Of a stretch of DNA of 41,062 nucleotides, positions 17,118 to 24,823 are shown in pieces. The DNA comes from Planctomycetia bacterium (lineage in GTDB: Bacteria; Planctomycetota; Planctomycetia; Planctomycetales; Planctomycetaceae), in the NCBI GenBank assembly GCA_026400935.1, contig JAPLNX010000524.1, positions 1 through 41,062 of the forward strand, written 5' to 3'. The notes under the pieces were generated by a model that was not told the DNA's origin, did not search any database, and worked only from the letters and a program-made list of their open reading frames with translations. Both the position numbers and the translations under genes were made by a program. Each line of letters opens with the position of its first letter. Positions within the stretch are counted from its first letter, which is position 1.

Positions 17118-18157
17118 CTGATTCAAACAAACTCAACACCGTACTATCCCCACTACGGATCGCCTCCTTCAATAGCTTGATCAACGTAGTGCAGAAGCCC
17201 GAAATCCACCGAGGCAAGCTCGGTGGGGTTGCTTGTCACGATAAAGTTTATGAAGGTCGGACAAGAGTCAGACTTCTTTGTGCCTTCGTGACTTTGTGGT
17301 TCATTATTTTTGCATGGCTAAAGACGAGCGATGCTGCCGATCCGATGCGACTCACAACGGACGGCAAGGTTAAGCGCGATCCCGTGCTTCTCAAGCCGGA
17401 TGGAAGCGAGTTGTTGTTTGCACAACTCGATAAGCCGAACCAACTGCGGTTGATGAAGCTCGATCTGCGAGATCGTTCGGTCACGCCGTTGCATCCCAAT
17501 GAAACTCGTTCGGAGTTTGAGCCAGCGGTGTCGCTCGATGGACGGTATCTCGCTTATGTGCAGAACCGAGGCAATCTAAGTCTCGCGATGGTCATTCAGG
17601 ATTTGATGGAGAATAAACAAAGCGAAGTCCCTCCCGGCGGAGGCTTCTCCGGAATGCACAGTCCGGCGATCGCGCCCGATAACACGACGGTGCTTTTCAG
17701 TTATCCTGAGAGCAATCGGCAGCAACTTTTCGCGGTGACAATGCAGGGAGCGAACCGAAAGTCGATTGCCGATTCAAACGGGATCAACAATTGGCCCAGC
17801 TTTTCGCCAGACGGTAAGCAGGTTGTTTTCAGTTCGACGCGAGACGGCGATTACGACCTCTACGTGATGAACGCTGACGGCACGAACGTTCGCAGCTTGG
17901 TGACAAATCCTCGACAAGACATCCGCTCGCGCTGGTCTCCAGACGGTCGCCGCATCGCGTTCACCAGCAACCGCGATGGCAACTATGAGCTGTACCTCAT
18001 CAACGCCGATGGCAGCGGCTTGGCTCGGCTCACGAATCACCCGGAACAAGACGACTACGCGTGCTGGAACCCCGATAGCCGCAGTTTGATTTACGTCAGC
18101 GAACGTGATGGTCACTTCGACTTGTTTCACCTTCCGGTCCCTCAACCGAAGCCCTGA
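17114..18157 (+). CDS. TolB-like WD40/beta-propeller protein
   Basis: 347 residues. From about residue 75 onward it has TolB-type blades: FSPDGKQVVFSSTRDGDYDLYVMNADG, WSPDGRRIAFTSNRDGNYELYLINADG, WNPDSRSLIYVSERDGHFDLF. Such propellers are usually periplasmic; here they follow a hydrophobic segment (LLCAFVTLWFIIFAW, about 54-68). The first 50 residues are unusual: 17186-17229 is a half copy of palindrome family e, and 17273-17317 resembles a common intergenic repeat. Both are read as protein. ATG 17114 overlaps the nfo stop (ATGA). A start nearer the hydrophobic segment, such as GTG 17288, is also possible. Confidence 0.78.
   Translation: MTDSNKLNTVLSPLRIASFNSLINVVQKPEIHRGKLGGVACHDKVYEGRTRVRLLCAFVTLWFIIFAWLKTSDAADPMRLTTDGKVKRDPVLLKPDGSELLFAQLDKPNQLRLMKLDLRDRSVTPLHPNETRSEFEPAVSLDGRYLAYVQNRGNLSLAMVIQDLMENKQSEVPPGGGFSGMHSPAIAPDNTTVLFSYPESNRQQLFAVTMQGANRKSIADSNGINNWPSFSPDGKQVVFSSTRDGDYDLYVMNADGTNVRSLVTNPRQDIRSRWSPDGRRIAFTSNRDGNYELYLINADGSGLARLTNHPEQDDYACWNPDSRSLIYVSERDGHFDLFHLPVPQPKP
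17186..17229. repeat. Half copy of family e inside the TolB-like N-terminus
   Basis: The sequence GTAGTGCAGAAGCCC followed by CCACCGAGGCAAGCTCGGTGGGG matches the right arm of the element at 14715-14757 with few changes. The second arm is absent. It is read in frame as VVQKPEIHRGKLGG near the N-terminus of the TolB-like protein. Confidence 0.82.
17273..17317. repeat. Repeat of the type 'CTTTGTGCCTTCGTG' giving a hydrophobic segment
   Basis: The stretch CTTCTTTGTGCCTTCGTGAC with TTTGTGGTTCATTATTTTTG resembles a repeat common between genes in several phyla, known from the opposite strand as CACAAAG/CACGAAGG. Here it is read as LLCAFVTLWFIIFAW, the putative membrane or signal segment of the TolB-like protein. 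The assignment rests on recollection of this repeat, not on a search. Confidence 0.45.
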
Positions 18158-18388
18158 CCGTCATTCAGCGAGTTTTGGTGAGATGTCTTCGCGGTATTGA
18201 GTCCAACGCATCAGGACCTAATAATGCGTCCGTTCCTCGCAGGCCGATATCAGTGACATTGGAATCCGAGAAAATTTGATTCTAAGTCGCAGATTTTCGT
18301 GGCTCGGACTGAAAACCGGGCTACACGTTTACGTTTTCCTCACCCCGCCCCACCCCACCATGTTTCGTCCCGCCGAATGGAGCCAATC

Positions 18389-19771
18389 ATGCTCAAAATC
18401 GATGCCGGTCTCTCGAACAAGTATTGCGATGGCCTCAATCGCCGAAGTTTTGTGCAACTCGGTGTCGCTGGAATGGCGAGCGTCGGACTTGGCGAAGTGC
18501 TAAGAGCGAAAGCCGCATCCGCTATTGAAGGACGATCGAAAAAGGACACGTCTGCAATTTTGATCTGGCTCGATGGCGGGCCGAGTCACCTCGACTTGTA
18601 TGACATGAAACCCGAAGCACCGTCCGAAGTACGGGGACTTTGGCAACCGATCAAGACCAACGTCGAAGGGATTGAGATCAGCGAACTGTTTCCGATGCAG
18701 GCACAGGTTGCCGACAAGTTTTCGATCGTCCGTTCGCTATATCACGACAATGGCGATCACTTTTCCGGCGGTCACCTGATGCTGACGTCGAAGCACATGG
18801 GAGTCAGCGGAGCGTCCAATGCAGGAAAGTTTCCAGGACTAGGTTCGATCATCGCTCGCGAACGTGGCTCGCGGCATCCGAGCATGCCCAGCTATGTCGC
18901 AGTGCCGTATGCCGCAAGCATCGGACTTGTTCCCGGATACTTCGGGGGCAATTTCCTCGGAGTGCAATACGATCCGTTCCAACCGGGCGGCGATCCGAAT
19001 GCCCCGAGTTATCAAGTACAGAATCTCAATCTTGCGCCGGGCATGAGCGTTGATCGTTTGGAAAATCGACGCGACCTCAATCGCCTTTTGGATCAAATTC
19101 CCCGATCAGTCGAACGACATGGGCTCTTTACCGCAATGGATCGCTTCGACAACGATGCGTTCGAATTTGTCTCCGGCGCTCGTGCCCGCAAGGCATTCGA
19201 TATTGGCCTGGAAGACCCTCGATTGCGGGACCGATACGGTCGCCACAACTGGGGACAGAGCACGTTGTTGGCGCGGCGATTGGTCGAGGCGGGTTCGACA
19301 TTCGTCACCGTACACTTCGGTGGCTGGGATCATCACTGGGATTTGAAGACGGGGATGGAGCGATATCTCCCAATGGTGGACTCGGCCGTTGCGACGCTTT
19401 TGACTGACCTTGAAGAACGTGGGATGCTGGACTCAACGATGGTCATTCTTTGTGGCGAATTCAGCCGCACTCCGAAGATGAATGACGGAGGCAACGGCGG
19501 TGCCCCAGGAAGCATGGGAACTCCGGGCCGCGACCACTGGGGCAATTCGATGTTCTGCCTGCTTGCAGGCGGTGGCGTGAAGAACGGTCAGATCATCGGC
19601 AGCACGGACAAGAACGGCTATCGCCCGGCGACACGCCCAGTTCGTCCCGAACACATTCATGCGACGATTTACAACTGCCTCGGCATCGACCCGCATTTGA
19701 GCGTGCTCGATCACGCCGGTCGCCCAAACCCGGTCCTCGAGGACCCGACGCCGATTCATGAGCTGATTTGA
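18389..19771 (+). CDS. DUF1501 protein with twin-arginine signal
   Basis: A 460-residue protein of the DUF1501 family, in the alkaline phosphatase/sulfatase superfamily and greatly expanded in planctomycetes. It starts with a Tat signal (LNRRSFVQLGVAGMASVGLGEV, twin Arg at 18-19) and shows LIWLDGGPSHLDLYDMKPEAP, VTVHFGGWDHHWD and LCGEFSRTPKMND...GRDHWGN. Family members are often paired with a secreted DUF1549/DUF1553 protein; none is visible here. ATG 18389 has GGAG 7 bp upstream; the frame opens at 18299 without a better start. Substrate unknown. Confidence 0.88.
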   Translation: MLKIDAGLSNKYCDGLNRRSFVQLGVAGMASVGLGEVLRAKAASAIEGRSKKDTSAILIWLDGGPSHLDLYDMKPEAPSEVRGLWQPIKTNVEGIEISELFPMQAQVADKFSIVRSLYHDNGDHFSGGHLMLTSKHMGVSGASNAGKFPGLGSIIARERGSRHPSMPSYVAVPYAASIGLVPGYFGGNFLGVQYDPFQPGGDPNAPSYQVQNLNLAPGMSVDRLENRRDLNRLLDQIPRSVERHGLFTAMDRFDNDAFEFVSGARARKAFDIGLEDPRLRDRYGRHNWGQSTLLARRLVEAGSTFVTVHFGGWDHHWDLKTGMERYLPMVDSAVATLLTDLEERGMLDSTMVILCGEFSRTPKMNDGGNGGAPGSMGTPGRDHWGNSMFCLLAGGGVKNGQIIGSTDKNGYRPATRPVRPEHIHATIYNCLGIDPHLSVLDHAGRPNPVLEDPTPIHELI

Positions 19772-19786
19772 CCTTCAACACGCCCC

Positions 19787-19807
19787 CCACTGAGACAAGC
19801 TCAGCGG
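19787..19807. repeat. Diverged core of family e
   Basis: CCACTGAGACAAGCTCAGCGG matches the CCACCGAGGCAAGCTCGGTGG core of family e at 17 of 21 positions, and its short stem is largely kept. It is 16 bp past the DUF1501 stop. It may act as a terminator hairpin, though no T-run follows. Confidence 0.5.
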
Positions 19808-19971
19808 AGGCGAGATGACATCGGCGGACACCGCTCGTTCGCCAATTTCCAGTGCGGTTGGTTAGTTGACCTTGCCGATCATGGAAGTTGTATCAGCGTT
19901 TGCCAACATCGCTCATCGCGTTTGCGGCTGGCTGGGAAAGCCAAGCAGATTAGGCCAAGGAAGGTTCGAGC

Positions 19972-20997
19972 ATGCCACTACGGAATTGGCTGAGGAACAT
20001 CGTCTCCGTGCGGAAGGGGGCTCTGGCTCTCTGCGTTTGCGCTGGCAGCATGGCATCGGCCGACGAGCAAAATCCGCCGCCCACTCAGAATCAGCCATCG
20101 GCGATCAAAATCGAAGTTGTTTCCACGGGGAACTCTTCGGCGGCGGCGCGTAAGAAGGCGATCGCTGACATTCCGGTCGAGAAGGTTACTGCTGACTTAC
20201 GTCCTAAGGTCGAAGAGGTCTTAAAGAACGTCAGCCTATTTCGCCGCATGCCGACGTTGAGCTTCGCTTCGGACCCCGACGTGTATCACTTCTTCATTAC
20301 TCATCCGGACGTCGCCGTTAGCATTTGGCGAGTCATGGAAATCTCCACGTTCGAGATGTGGCAAGTTGGTGCATTGAGTTATGAGGCCGATTCGCACGAC
20401 GGTTCGCTGGGAGTCATTGAAGTCCTGCACTCTGCGCCAGAACGCCACCTCGTCTTGTGCGAAGGTTCATTCAAAAGTCCGATCCTGCCCAAGCCGATCA
20501 AGGCGCGCGCGCTGCTACACCTGCAACCAACCTTTCGCAAAGGAGATGACGGTCAAACTGTGGTATCGCACACCATTGACATGTTCGTCTCGTTCCCGTC
20601 ACAGCCGGTGGACATCACTGCGAAGCTGATCTCGCCTGTGAGCCACGCGATGGCCGACCGCAACTTCCGCGAAGTGAGTACGTGGTGCGCGATGATGAGC
20701 ATGGCAATGTGCCAACAGCCTGGCTGGGTTGAACAACTCGCTCAAAAGATGGAAGGAGTGCTCGATGTTCGTCGAACACAGCTCCTTAGACTTGCCGCTC
20801 AGACGTTTGTCGAAAACCGCAAACGTCTTTCCGATGAGCCGACTGCCGCTCGCGAAGGAACGATTGCACCAGCGAGCACCACGTTGAAGAAAGCGGCCAG
20901 CGAAGGTTCTGTTGAGGGCAAAAGTAGCACTCTTCAAACTAGCGGCGAGAGACCATCGTCGGGGTCGGGAGTCGAGAACGCGAACGGCAAAAGATAG
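19972..20997 (+). CDS. Secreted protein of unknown function
   Basis: A 341-residue protein. The N-terminus has a basic start and hydrophobic run (VRKGALALCVCAGSMASA), fitting a signal peptide with cleavage near 30. The central part has no motif I can name; features include FRRMPTLSFASDPDVYHFFITHPDVAVSIWRVMEIS and FEMWQVGALSYEADSHDG. The last 60 residues are low complexity (Ser, Thr, Ala, Glu). It is probably a conserved planctomycete family. AAGG lies 7-10 bp before ATG 19972. The gene ends 126 bp before a convergent methyltransferase gene. Confidence 0.7.
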   Translation: MPLRNWLRNIVSVRKGALALCVCAGSMASADEQNPPPTQNQPSAIKIEVVSTGNSSAAARKKAIADIPVEKVTADLRPKVEEVLKNVSLFRRMPTLSFASDPDVYHFFITHPDVAVSIWRVMEISTFEMWQVGALSYEADSHDGSLGVIEVLHSAPERHLVLCEGSFKSPILPKPIKARALLHLQPTFRKGDDGQTVVSHTIDMFVSFPSQPVDITAKLISPVSHAMADRNFREVSTWCAMMSMAMCQQPGWVEQLAQKMEGVLDVRRTQLLRLAAQTFVENRKRLSDEPTAAREGTIAPASTTLKKAASEGSVEGKSSTLQTSGERPSSGSGVENANGKR

Positions 20998-21123
20998 TCC
21001 GGGATTATTGTCCGCAACTTGTGGAAATCGTCTTGTGACTTCTGTCGTTGTCGGTCCTTGGTCGTAGGATGATAGCCAAGACGCCCAACTCCATTCACTC
21101 GACCATCCAACTTCGTCACCCGC

Positions 21124-21768
21124 TCAAACGTCCTTGCGTAGATGCTGCACCCAGGCGGGCGGCATATTCACGAAGACCCAACTGCGATCGATGCGGTATT
21201 TGTCGAGGTACTCATTCGCGATGCGATCGAGTTCTGTCAGTCGTTTCTTCTCTGGCGGAGCTGCGACAATTTTTCTCAGCGGGCGGACATACATGTATTC
21301 AAAGTAAGACAGTGTTCCGCCGGGTGCGAGTAGTTTGAAAAACCGCTGAAAGATTTGCCGCACTAAATCGGGCGGGAAATTATTCATCGGCAGTCCGCTG
21401 ATGATGATGTCGTAAGGCTGATCCGCTTTGAATTCTTGAATCGGGCAGACATGCACCGCAGAGCGTTGTGCGACAGCTCGATACTTGGCGTCTTTCTCGA
21501 AACGCTGCCGCAGCATCTCCGCGAACGAGTCATTGAGTTCGACTAGATCGAACGCATCATCTGGTTTGAGCAACCGGACAATCTTCTTGGTCACAGCCCC
21601 CGTGCCGGGACCGACTTCAAGAACACGACTGCTCCCCTGTCGCTGTGTGAGCGGGACCGTCATTGCTTTGGCGAGGAAACGGCTACTTGGTGCGACCGCT
21701 CCGGTGGTTTCAAACCGTTCCCGGAACTGTCGCAGAAATTCCCAATAGTCTTTCAAAAAATTCGGCAT
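21124..21768 (-). CDS. PmtA-like SAM-dependent methyltransferase
   Basis: A 214-residue class I methyltransferase. SAM-binding motif I is RVLEVGPGTGAVTKKI (GPGTG 53-57), and the post-motif acidic residue is in DLVELND (about 74-80). The IISGLPMNNFP segment (about 122-132) resembles the NPPY-like motif of the rRNA adenine dimethylase/phospholipid N-methyltransferase group. The length and sequence fit bacterial phosphatidylethanolamine N-methyltransferase-like proteins, which make methylated phospholipids up to phosphatidylcholine; the lipid substrate is inferred. It is single-gene, convergent with the previous gene and divergent from the next. Confidence 0.78.
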   Translation of the reverse strand: MPNFLKDYWEFLRQFRERFETTGAVAPSSRFLAKAMTVPLTQRQGSSRVLEVGPGTGAVTKKIVRLLKPDDAFDLVELNDSFAEMLRQRFEKDAKYRAVAQRSAVHVCPIQEFKADQPYDIIISGLPMNNFPPDLVRQIFQRFFKLLAPGGTLSYFEYMYVRPLRKIVAAPPEKKRLTELDRIANEYLDKYRIDRSWVFVNMPPAWVQHLRKDV

Positions 21769-21975
21769 GAGAGGACGTCAACGCAAGTACGAGGCAGCCT
21801 GAATGGGCATCTTCAGTCGGACTATCGGCAGCCGGTGTCTAACTCTCTTCCGGGAATTCGGAACTCGTTGGTTTCTTGCGGGGACCAGTCCGGACATAAT
21901 GGCCGCGTTCGTTCGGTTGTCGCTACAACTGGACTCACCGAACCAGAACGCATTCACGTCAATCTTGAAAGGGCC

Positions 21976-23010
21976 ATGATGCCGTTCACCCCAATTCAAT
22001 CAGACCGTCGTCGTGCGGTTGTTTTGCTCGCGTTTATTTCTGCGTTGCCGTTCCTGATTCAAGTACCAAAGACATTCGCCCAAGACAGTCCCAAGCCGGC
22101 CCCCAAGCTCCCTGCGAACCCGGGACAGTGGGTGAACTCGCCTCCAATTACGAATGAGATGCTCGTGGGGAAAGCGGCGGTATTGTACTTCTTCGAGGAA
22201 GAATGCCCGAAGTGCGTTGAGGCTTGGCCGAGAGTGTTGTCGGCGACGACGAAGTTTGAAGGACAACCCGTCATGTTCATCGCGGTCAATTCAGGAACCG
22301 CTCGACCGCAGTTGGAAAACTATCTGCGTCGTAACAAAGTGACGTGGCCGGTGATCTGCGATTCGGATCGTTCGTTTGAAAGCCAGTTCCCATTCAAAAT
22401 ATCGCTGCAAAACATCAAGCAGGTTTATCTCATACTCCCTAACGGATCGCTCAAGACTGGTGAGTTCGACAACCTCGAAGGCTCCGCCGTTGATGGTTTA
22501 CGAGAAGCGAAATGGCGAGTCGATCCGAAGGATCTTCCGCAACAATTAAAGGCCGCTTGGCAGGCGATTGAGTTCGGCAAGTACTCCGATGCGGCTCCGT
22601 TGCTGAAGAAACATCTCAACGGAAAAGGAGCAATCAAGGATTCAGCACAGATGCTCAATCAGTTTGTGCTCGACGATCTCACCGCTCAGTTGGAAGCGGC
22701 AAAGAAGACGCTCGACGACGACAAGAAATGGTCAGCCTTTAAGAAGTACTCGGCCATTCCCGTGAAGTTCAAAGGCTTTGCCGTCCCATCAGATGTCGCA
22801 ACAACCCTCAAAGAACTCTCTGGCGACGACGCCGTCAAAGAAGAACTGGCTGCGTTTAAGACATTGGAGCTGGCAAAACAATCCGCCGCCAAATCTCCTA
22901 CCGCTCGAAAGGGGGCGATCAAGCAACTGCAGACCTTGATCAAAGATCACGGTAACACCGAAGCGGCTCAAGAAGCGGAAGAGATTTTGAAACAGGCAGA
23001 GATGCCGTAA
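21976..23010 (+). CDS. Secreted thioredoxin-like (TlpA/redoxin) protein
   Basis: A 344-residue protein. A signal segment (VVLLAFISALPFLIQVPKTFA) precedes a thioredoxin fold with YFFEEECPKCVEAWPRV, where CPKC is the CXXC redox site, and further TlpA features (MFIAVNSG, NKVTWPVICDSD). Residues about 200-344 are helical and Lys/Ala-rich, without a recognised domain. The protein is likely exported and may reduce or isomerise disulfides, or sense redox outside the cytosol. ATG 21976 is chosen with AAAGG just upstream; the open frame from 21835 is not supported. Confidence 0.82.
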   Translation: MMPFTPIQSDRRRAVVLLAFISALPFLIQVPKTFAQDSPKPAPKLPANPGQWVNSPPITNEMLVGKAAVLYFFEEECPKCVEAWPRVLSATTKFEGQPVMFIAVNSGTARPQLENYLRRNKVTWPVICDSDRSFESQFPFKISLQNIKQVYLILPNGSLKTGEFDNLEGSAVDGLREAKWRVDPKDLPQQLKAAWQAIEFGKYSDAAPLLKKHLNGKGAIKDSAQMLNQFVLDDLTAQLEAAKKTLDDDKKWSAFKKYSAIPVKFKGFAVPSDVATTLKELSGDDAVKEELAAFKTLELAKQSAAKSPTARKGAIKQLQTLIKDHGNTEAAQEAEEILKQAEMP

Positions 23011-23070
23011 AGCTTTTGAGGGGGACGCACATTGCACTCTCAGCGCCTCTGCTTAACGTCTCGCCCGGGA

Positions 23071-23091
23071 TGATCTGCACCACGCAGATCA
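23071..23091. terminator. Small hairpin between convergent genes
   Basis: TGATCTGC and GCAGATCA form a perfect 8-bp stem with a 5-base loop. It lies in the 147-bp gap where a rightward and a leftward gene converge. There is no T-run in either direction, so intrinsic termination is doubtful. Confidence 0.3.
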
Positions 23092-23157
23092 CGAAGAGTT
23101 CCTGTTGAGGCTTCGTGCTTGGATATTCCAATAACGTGCTCGTTTCGGACAAAGACG

Positions 23158-24633
23158 CTATTTCGGTGATGCGGGCTTCGCGACAACTAACAGAATCTGT
23201 AGGGCCAGAAATACGACCAGCGGCGCGAGCCAGGCCAATCGTAAAACTCGCATCAAAGTGTCCCACCCGGAACTTCTGGTTGGGGCCATCAGTGTGCGGT
23301 GGTCGGCGGCGATGATCCCGCGAGACTGCAAACGTTCGACCACTCCGGCGCGGCGACGTTGATCCAACTCTGGCGATGGCGGATTGTCGCTCGGTTCGAG
23401 GTAGACTGACTTCGGCTCGTCTTTCAGCCGTTCGGCGATTCGGTCAATACGTGCGAGGGCTTCTCTGGTCATCGCAGCGGTGCGCGATTCAAAATCGACT
23501 TCGATCAGGAGCATCCCGACTGCAGACGATTCTTTGACCGCTCGATCGCGAGAATCCAACATCGAGCCGAGTCCCAGTAATCCGAGCATCAAGAACAGCG
23601 TCAACAGCAACAGCCCGCAGCCCATCGCAGTCATCTGTGTTTTGAATTGCGATCGTTCGGAAAGTGTCTCGAAGTGCAAATCAATCGTTCGCCTCCGCCG
23701 TAACGATCGCCGAGTCGCATCCAGAACATCGAACACTCGCACGGCGTCGGACCAGTCCGGTTGAGCCACTTGCTCATGACGACAGGCCGCGACGAATGAC
23801 TCAATCAACGACGTCGGGATCAGCGATTCGTAGGACGGACACTCTTGCCCGTCACTCGGCGCTCGACGGGCAGGAGTGCCCGTCTTACGAGCTTGCTCGT
23901 GATCCTTTTCCAACAAAGAACGTTCAACAGCCTGCGTGCCTTTGTCAGTCTCGACCGTCAGTCGCCAACTCGGCACGTCGCCGCGTCGAACGTTCCACAT
24001 CGCATCGGGCAAACCCGCGCCCGCGAGAGTCAGCGTTGCTTGCGAACAACCTTGCTCGGTGTGTCCCGATCGTAACGACGTCACTTGATCGTAATTGCCG
24101 CCCAGCCAACGCAGCACGTCGATGTCGTCAACGGAAGCCGCTTCAATCTCATGTTCGCTCAGCAAGCTCGTCTTTCCGCTTGTCGGCGGGAGTTCGACGT
24201 CGATCTGAATTCGCCGAACCGCTCCGAGTTCGCCCGATGTCAGCCGTTCCGACAGCGACAATAAATCAACCTCCGCACGATGCACGAACGCAGGCATCAG
24301 TACGACGTGTGAGTCATCGCGAATCAACGACAGTTCGTATCCGCAGCCAGTTCCGAAGTCGGCTTGCGGCACAATCAACAACGGCTTGCCCGACGACGCA
24401 AGCTGTTTCGCCGCCGTCTGCACATCATCGCTGTCGCCCGCGACGATCACTGCTTCAACAGCCGCGTCGATCAGAAGTTCTTCCCAACTATTCGGCGTCA
24501 ACACCGCGACTACCGCACTTCGCAAATGCAGCGTGTCAGCCAGTGCCACTCGCACCAACTTGTGCCCGGCCTGCTGCACCGCGTCGATCAACGGCAATGC
24601 TGCAGGATCGTCACCGAGCAATGCGAAATTCAT
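23158..24633 (-). CDS. Rossmann-fold (GFO/IDH-like) protein with C-terminal membrane segments
   Basis: A 491-residue protein. The N-terminus (MNFALLGDDPAALPLIDAV, then VEAVIVAGDSDDV and GKPLLIVPQADFGTG) resembles the NAD(P)-binding half of GFO/IDH/MocA oxidoreductases. The C-terminal third is different: a TM helix (about 345-365, MGCGLLLLTLFLMLGLLGLG), a hydrophilic part, and a last TM helix (about 466-486). Such a layout is unusual for a dehydrogenase. A nested palindrome (23828-23890) is translated in frame near residue 255 as TGTPARRAPSDGQECPSYE. The dehydrogenase substrate is unknown and activity is not certain. It follows mtnA on the same strand across 190 bp that contain repeats. Confidence 0.68.
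   Translation of the reverse strand: MNFALLGDDPAALPLIDAVQQAGHKLVRVALADTLHLRSAVVAVLTPNSWEELLIDAAVEAVIVAGDSDDVQTAAKQLASSGKPLLIVPQADFGTGCGYELSLIRDDSHVVLMPAFVHRAEVDLLSLSERLTSGELGAVRRIQIDVELPPTSGKTSLLSEHEIEAASVDDIDVLRWLGGNYDQVTSLRSGHTEQGCSQATLTLAGAGLPDAMWNVRRGDVPSWRLTVETDKGTQAVERSLLEKDHEQARKTGTPARRAPSDGQECPSYESLIPTSLIESFVAACRHEQVAQPDWSDAVRVFDVLDATRRSLRRRRTIDLHFETLSERSQFKTQMTAMGCGLLLLTLFLMLGLLGLGSMLDSRDRAVKESSAVGMLLIEVDFESRTAAMTREALARIDRIAERLKDEPKSVYLEPSDNPPSPELDQRRRAGVVERLQSRGIIAADHRTLMAPTRSSGWDTLMRVLRLAWLAPLVVFLALQILLVVAKPASPK
23828..23890. repeat. In-frame nested palindrome inside a coding region (family h)
   Basis: Arms 23828-23853 and 23865-23890 pair at 23 of 26 positions with an 11-bp loop. 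Each arm also folds on itself: GACGGGCA/TGCCCGTC on the right, the same with one mismatch on the left. The ends are TCGTAGG and CTTACGA. The reading frame continues through it on the minus strand. It therefore adds about 21 residues to the Rossmann/membrane protein rather than breaking it. Confidence 0.88.
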
Positions 24634-24664
24634 AAAGCTGCGTCCTAGTTACTCAAGCGAAGCG

Positions 24665-24802
24665 ATTTTCAACGCAAAGGTGCAGAGAGCGTGAAGGAAC
24701 GCCAAGAATTCATTTCTCATCATCATTTGCAAGGAAACTTTGGAAATGGTCTTCTTCCTGATTTCTTTGCCGATCTTTGCGTTGTTTGCGTTGTTTGCGT
24801 TG
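24665..24802. repeat. CGCAAAG-type dispersed repeat and 9-bp triplicate
   Basis: Bases 24670-24702 (AACGCAAAGGTGCAGAGAGC onwards) match the style of the widespread AACGCAAAG intergenic repeat. At 24776-24802 the 9-mer TTTGCGTTG is repeated three times. The stretch separates mtnA from the next gene. No real gene is seen on either strand here. Confidence 0.6.
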
Positions 24803-24823
24803 AAAAACCTTCCCCCAAGCCGC

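Noticed and set aside
23071-23091. The 8-bp hairpin as an attachment site or operator
   Set aside because: Position between convergent genes fits a transcription-end structure better, and nothing mobile is adjacent.
23664-24635. 323-residue rightward open frame opposite the Rossmann/membrane protein gene
   Set aside because: Its composition is Arg/Ser/Pro-rich without domain features, and the opposite strand has a clear protein with Rossmann and membrane segments. It is a codon-bias shadow.
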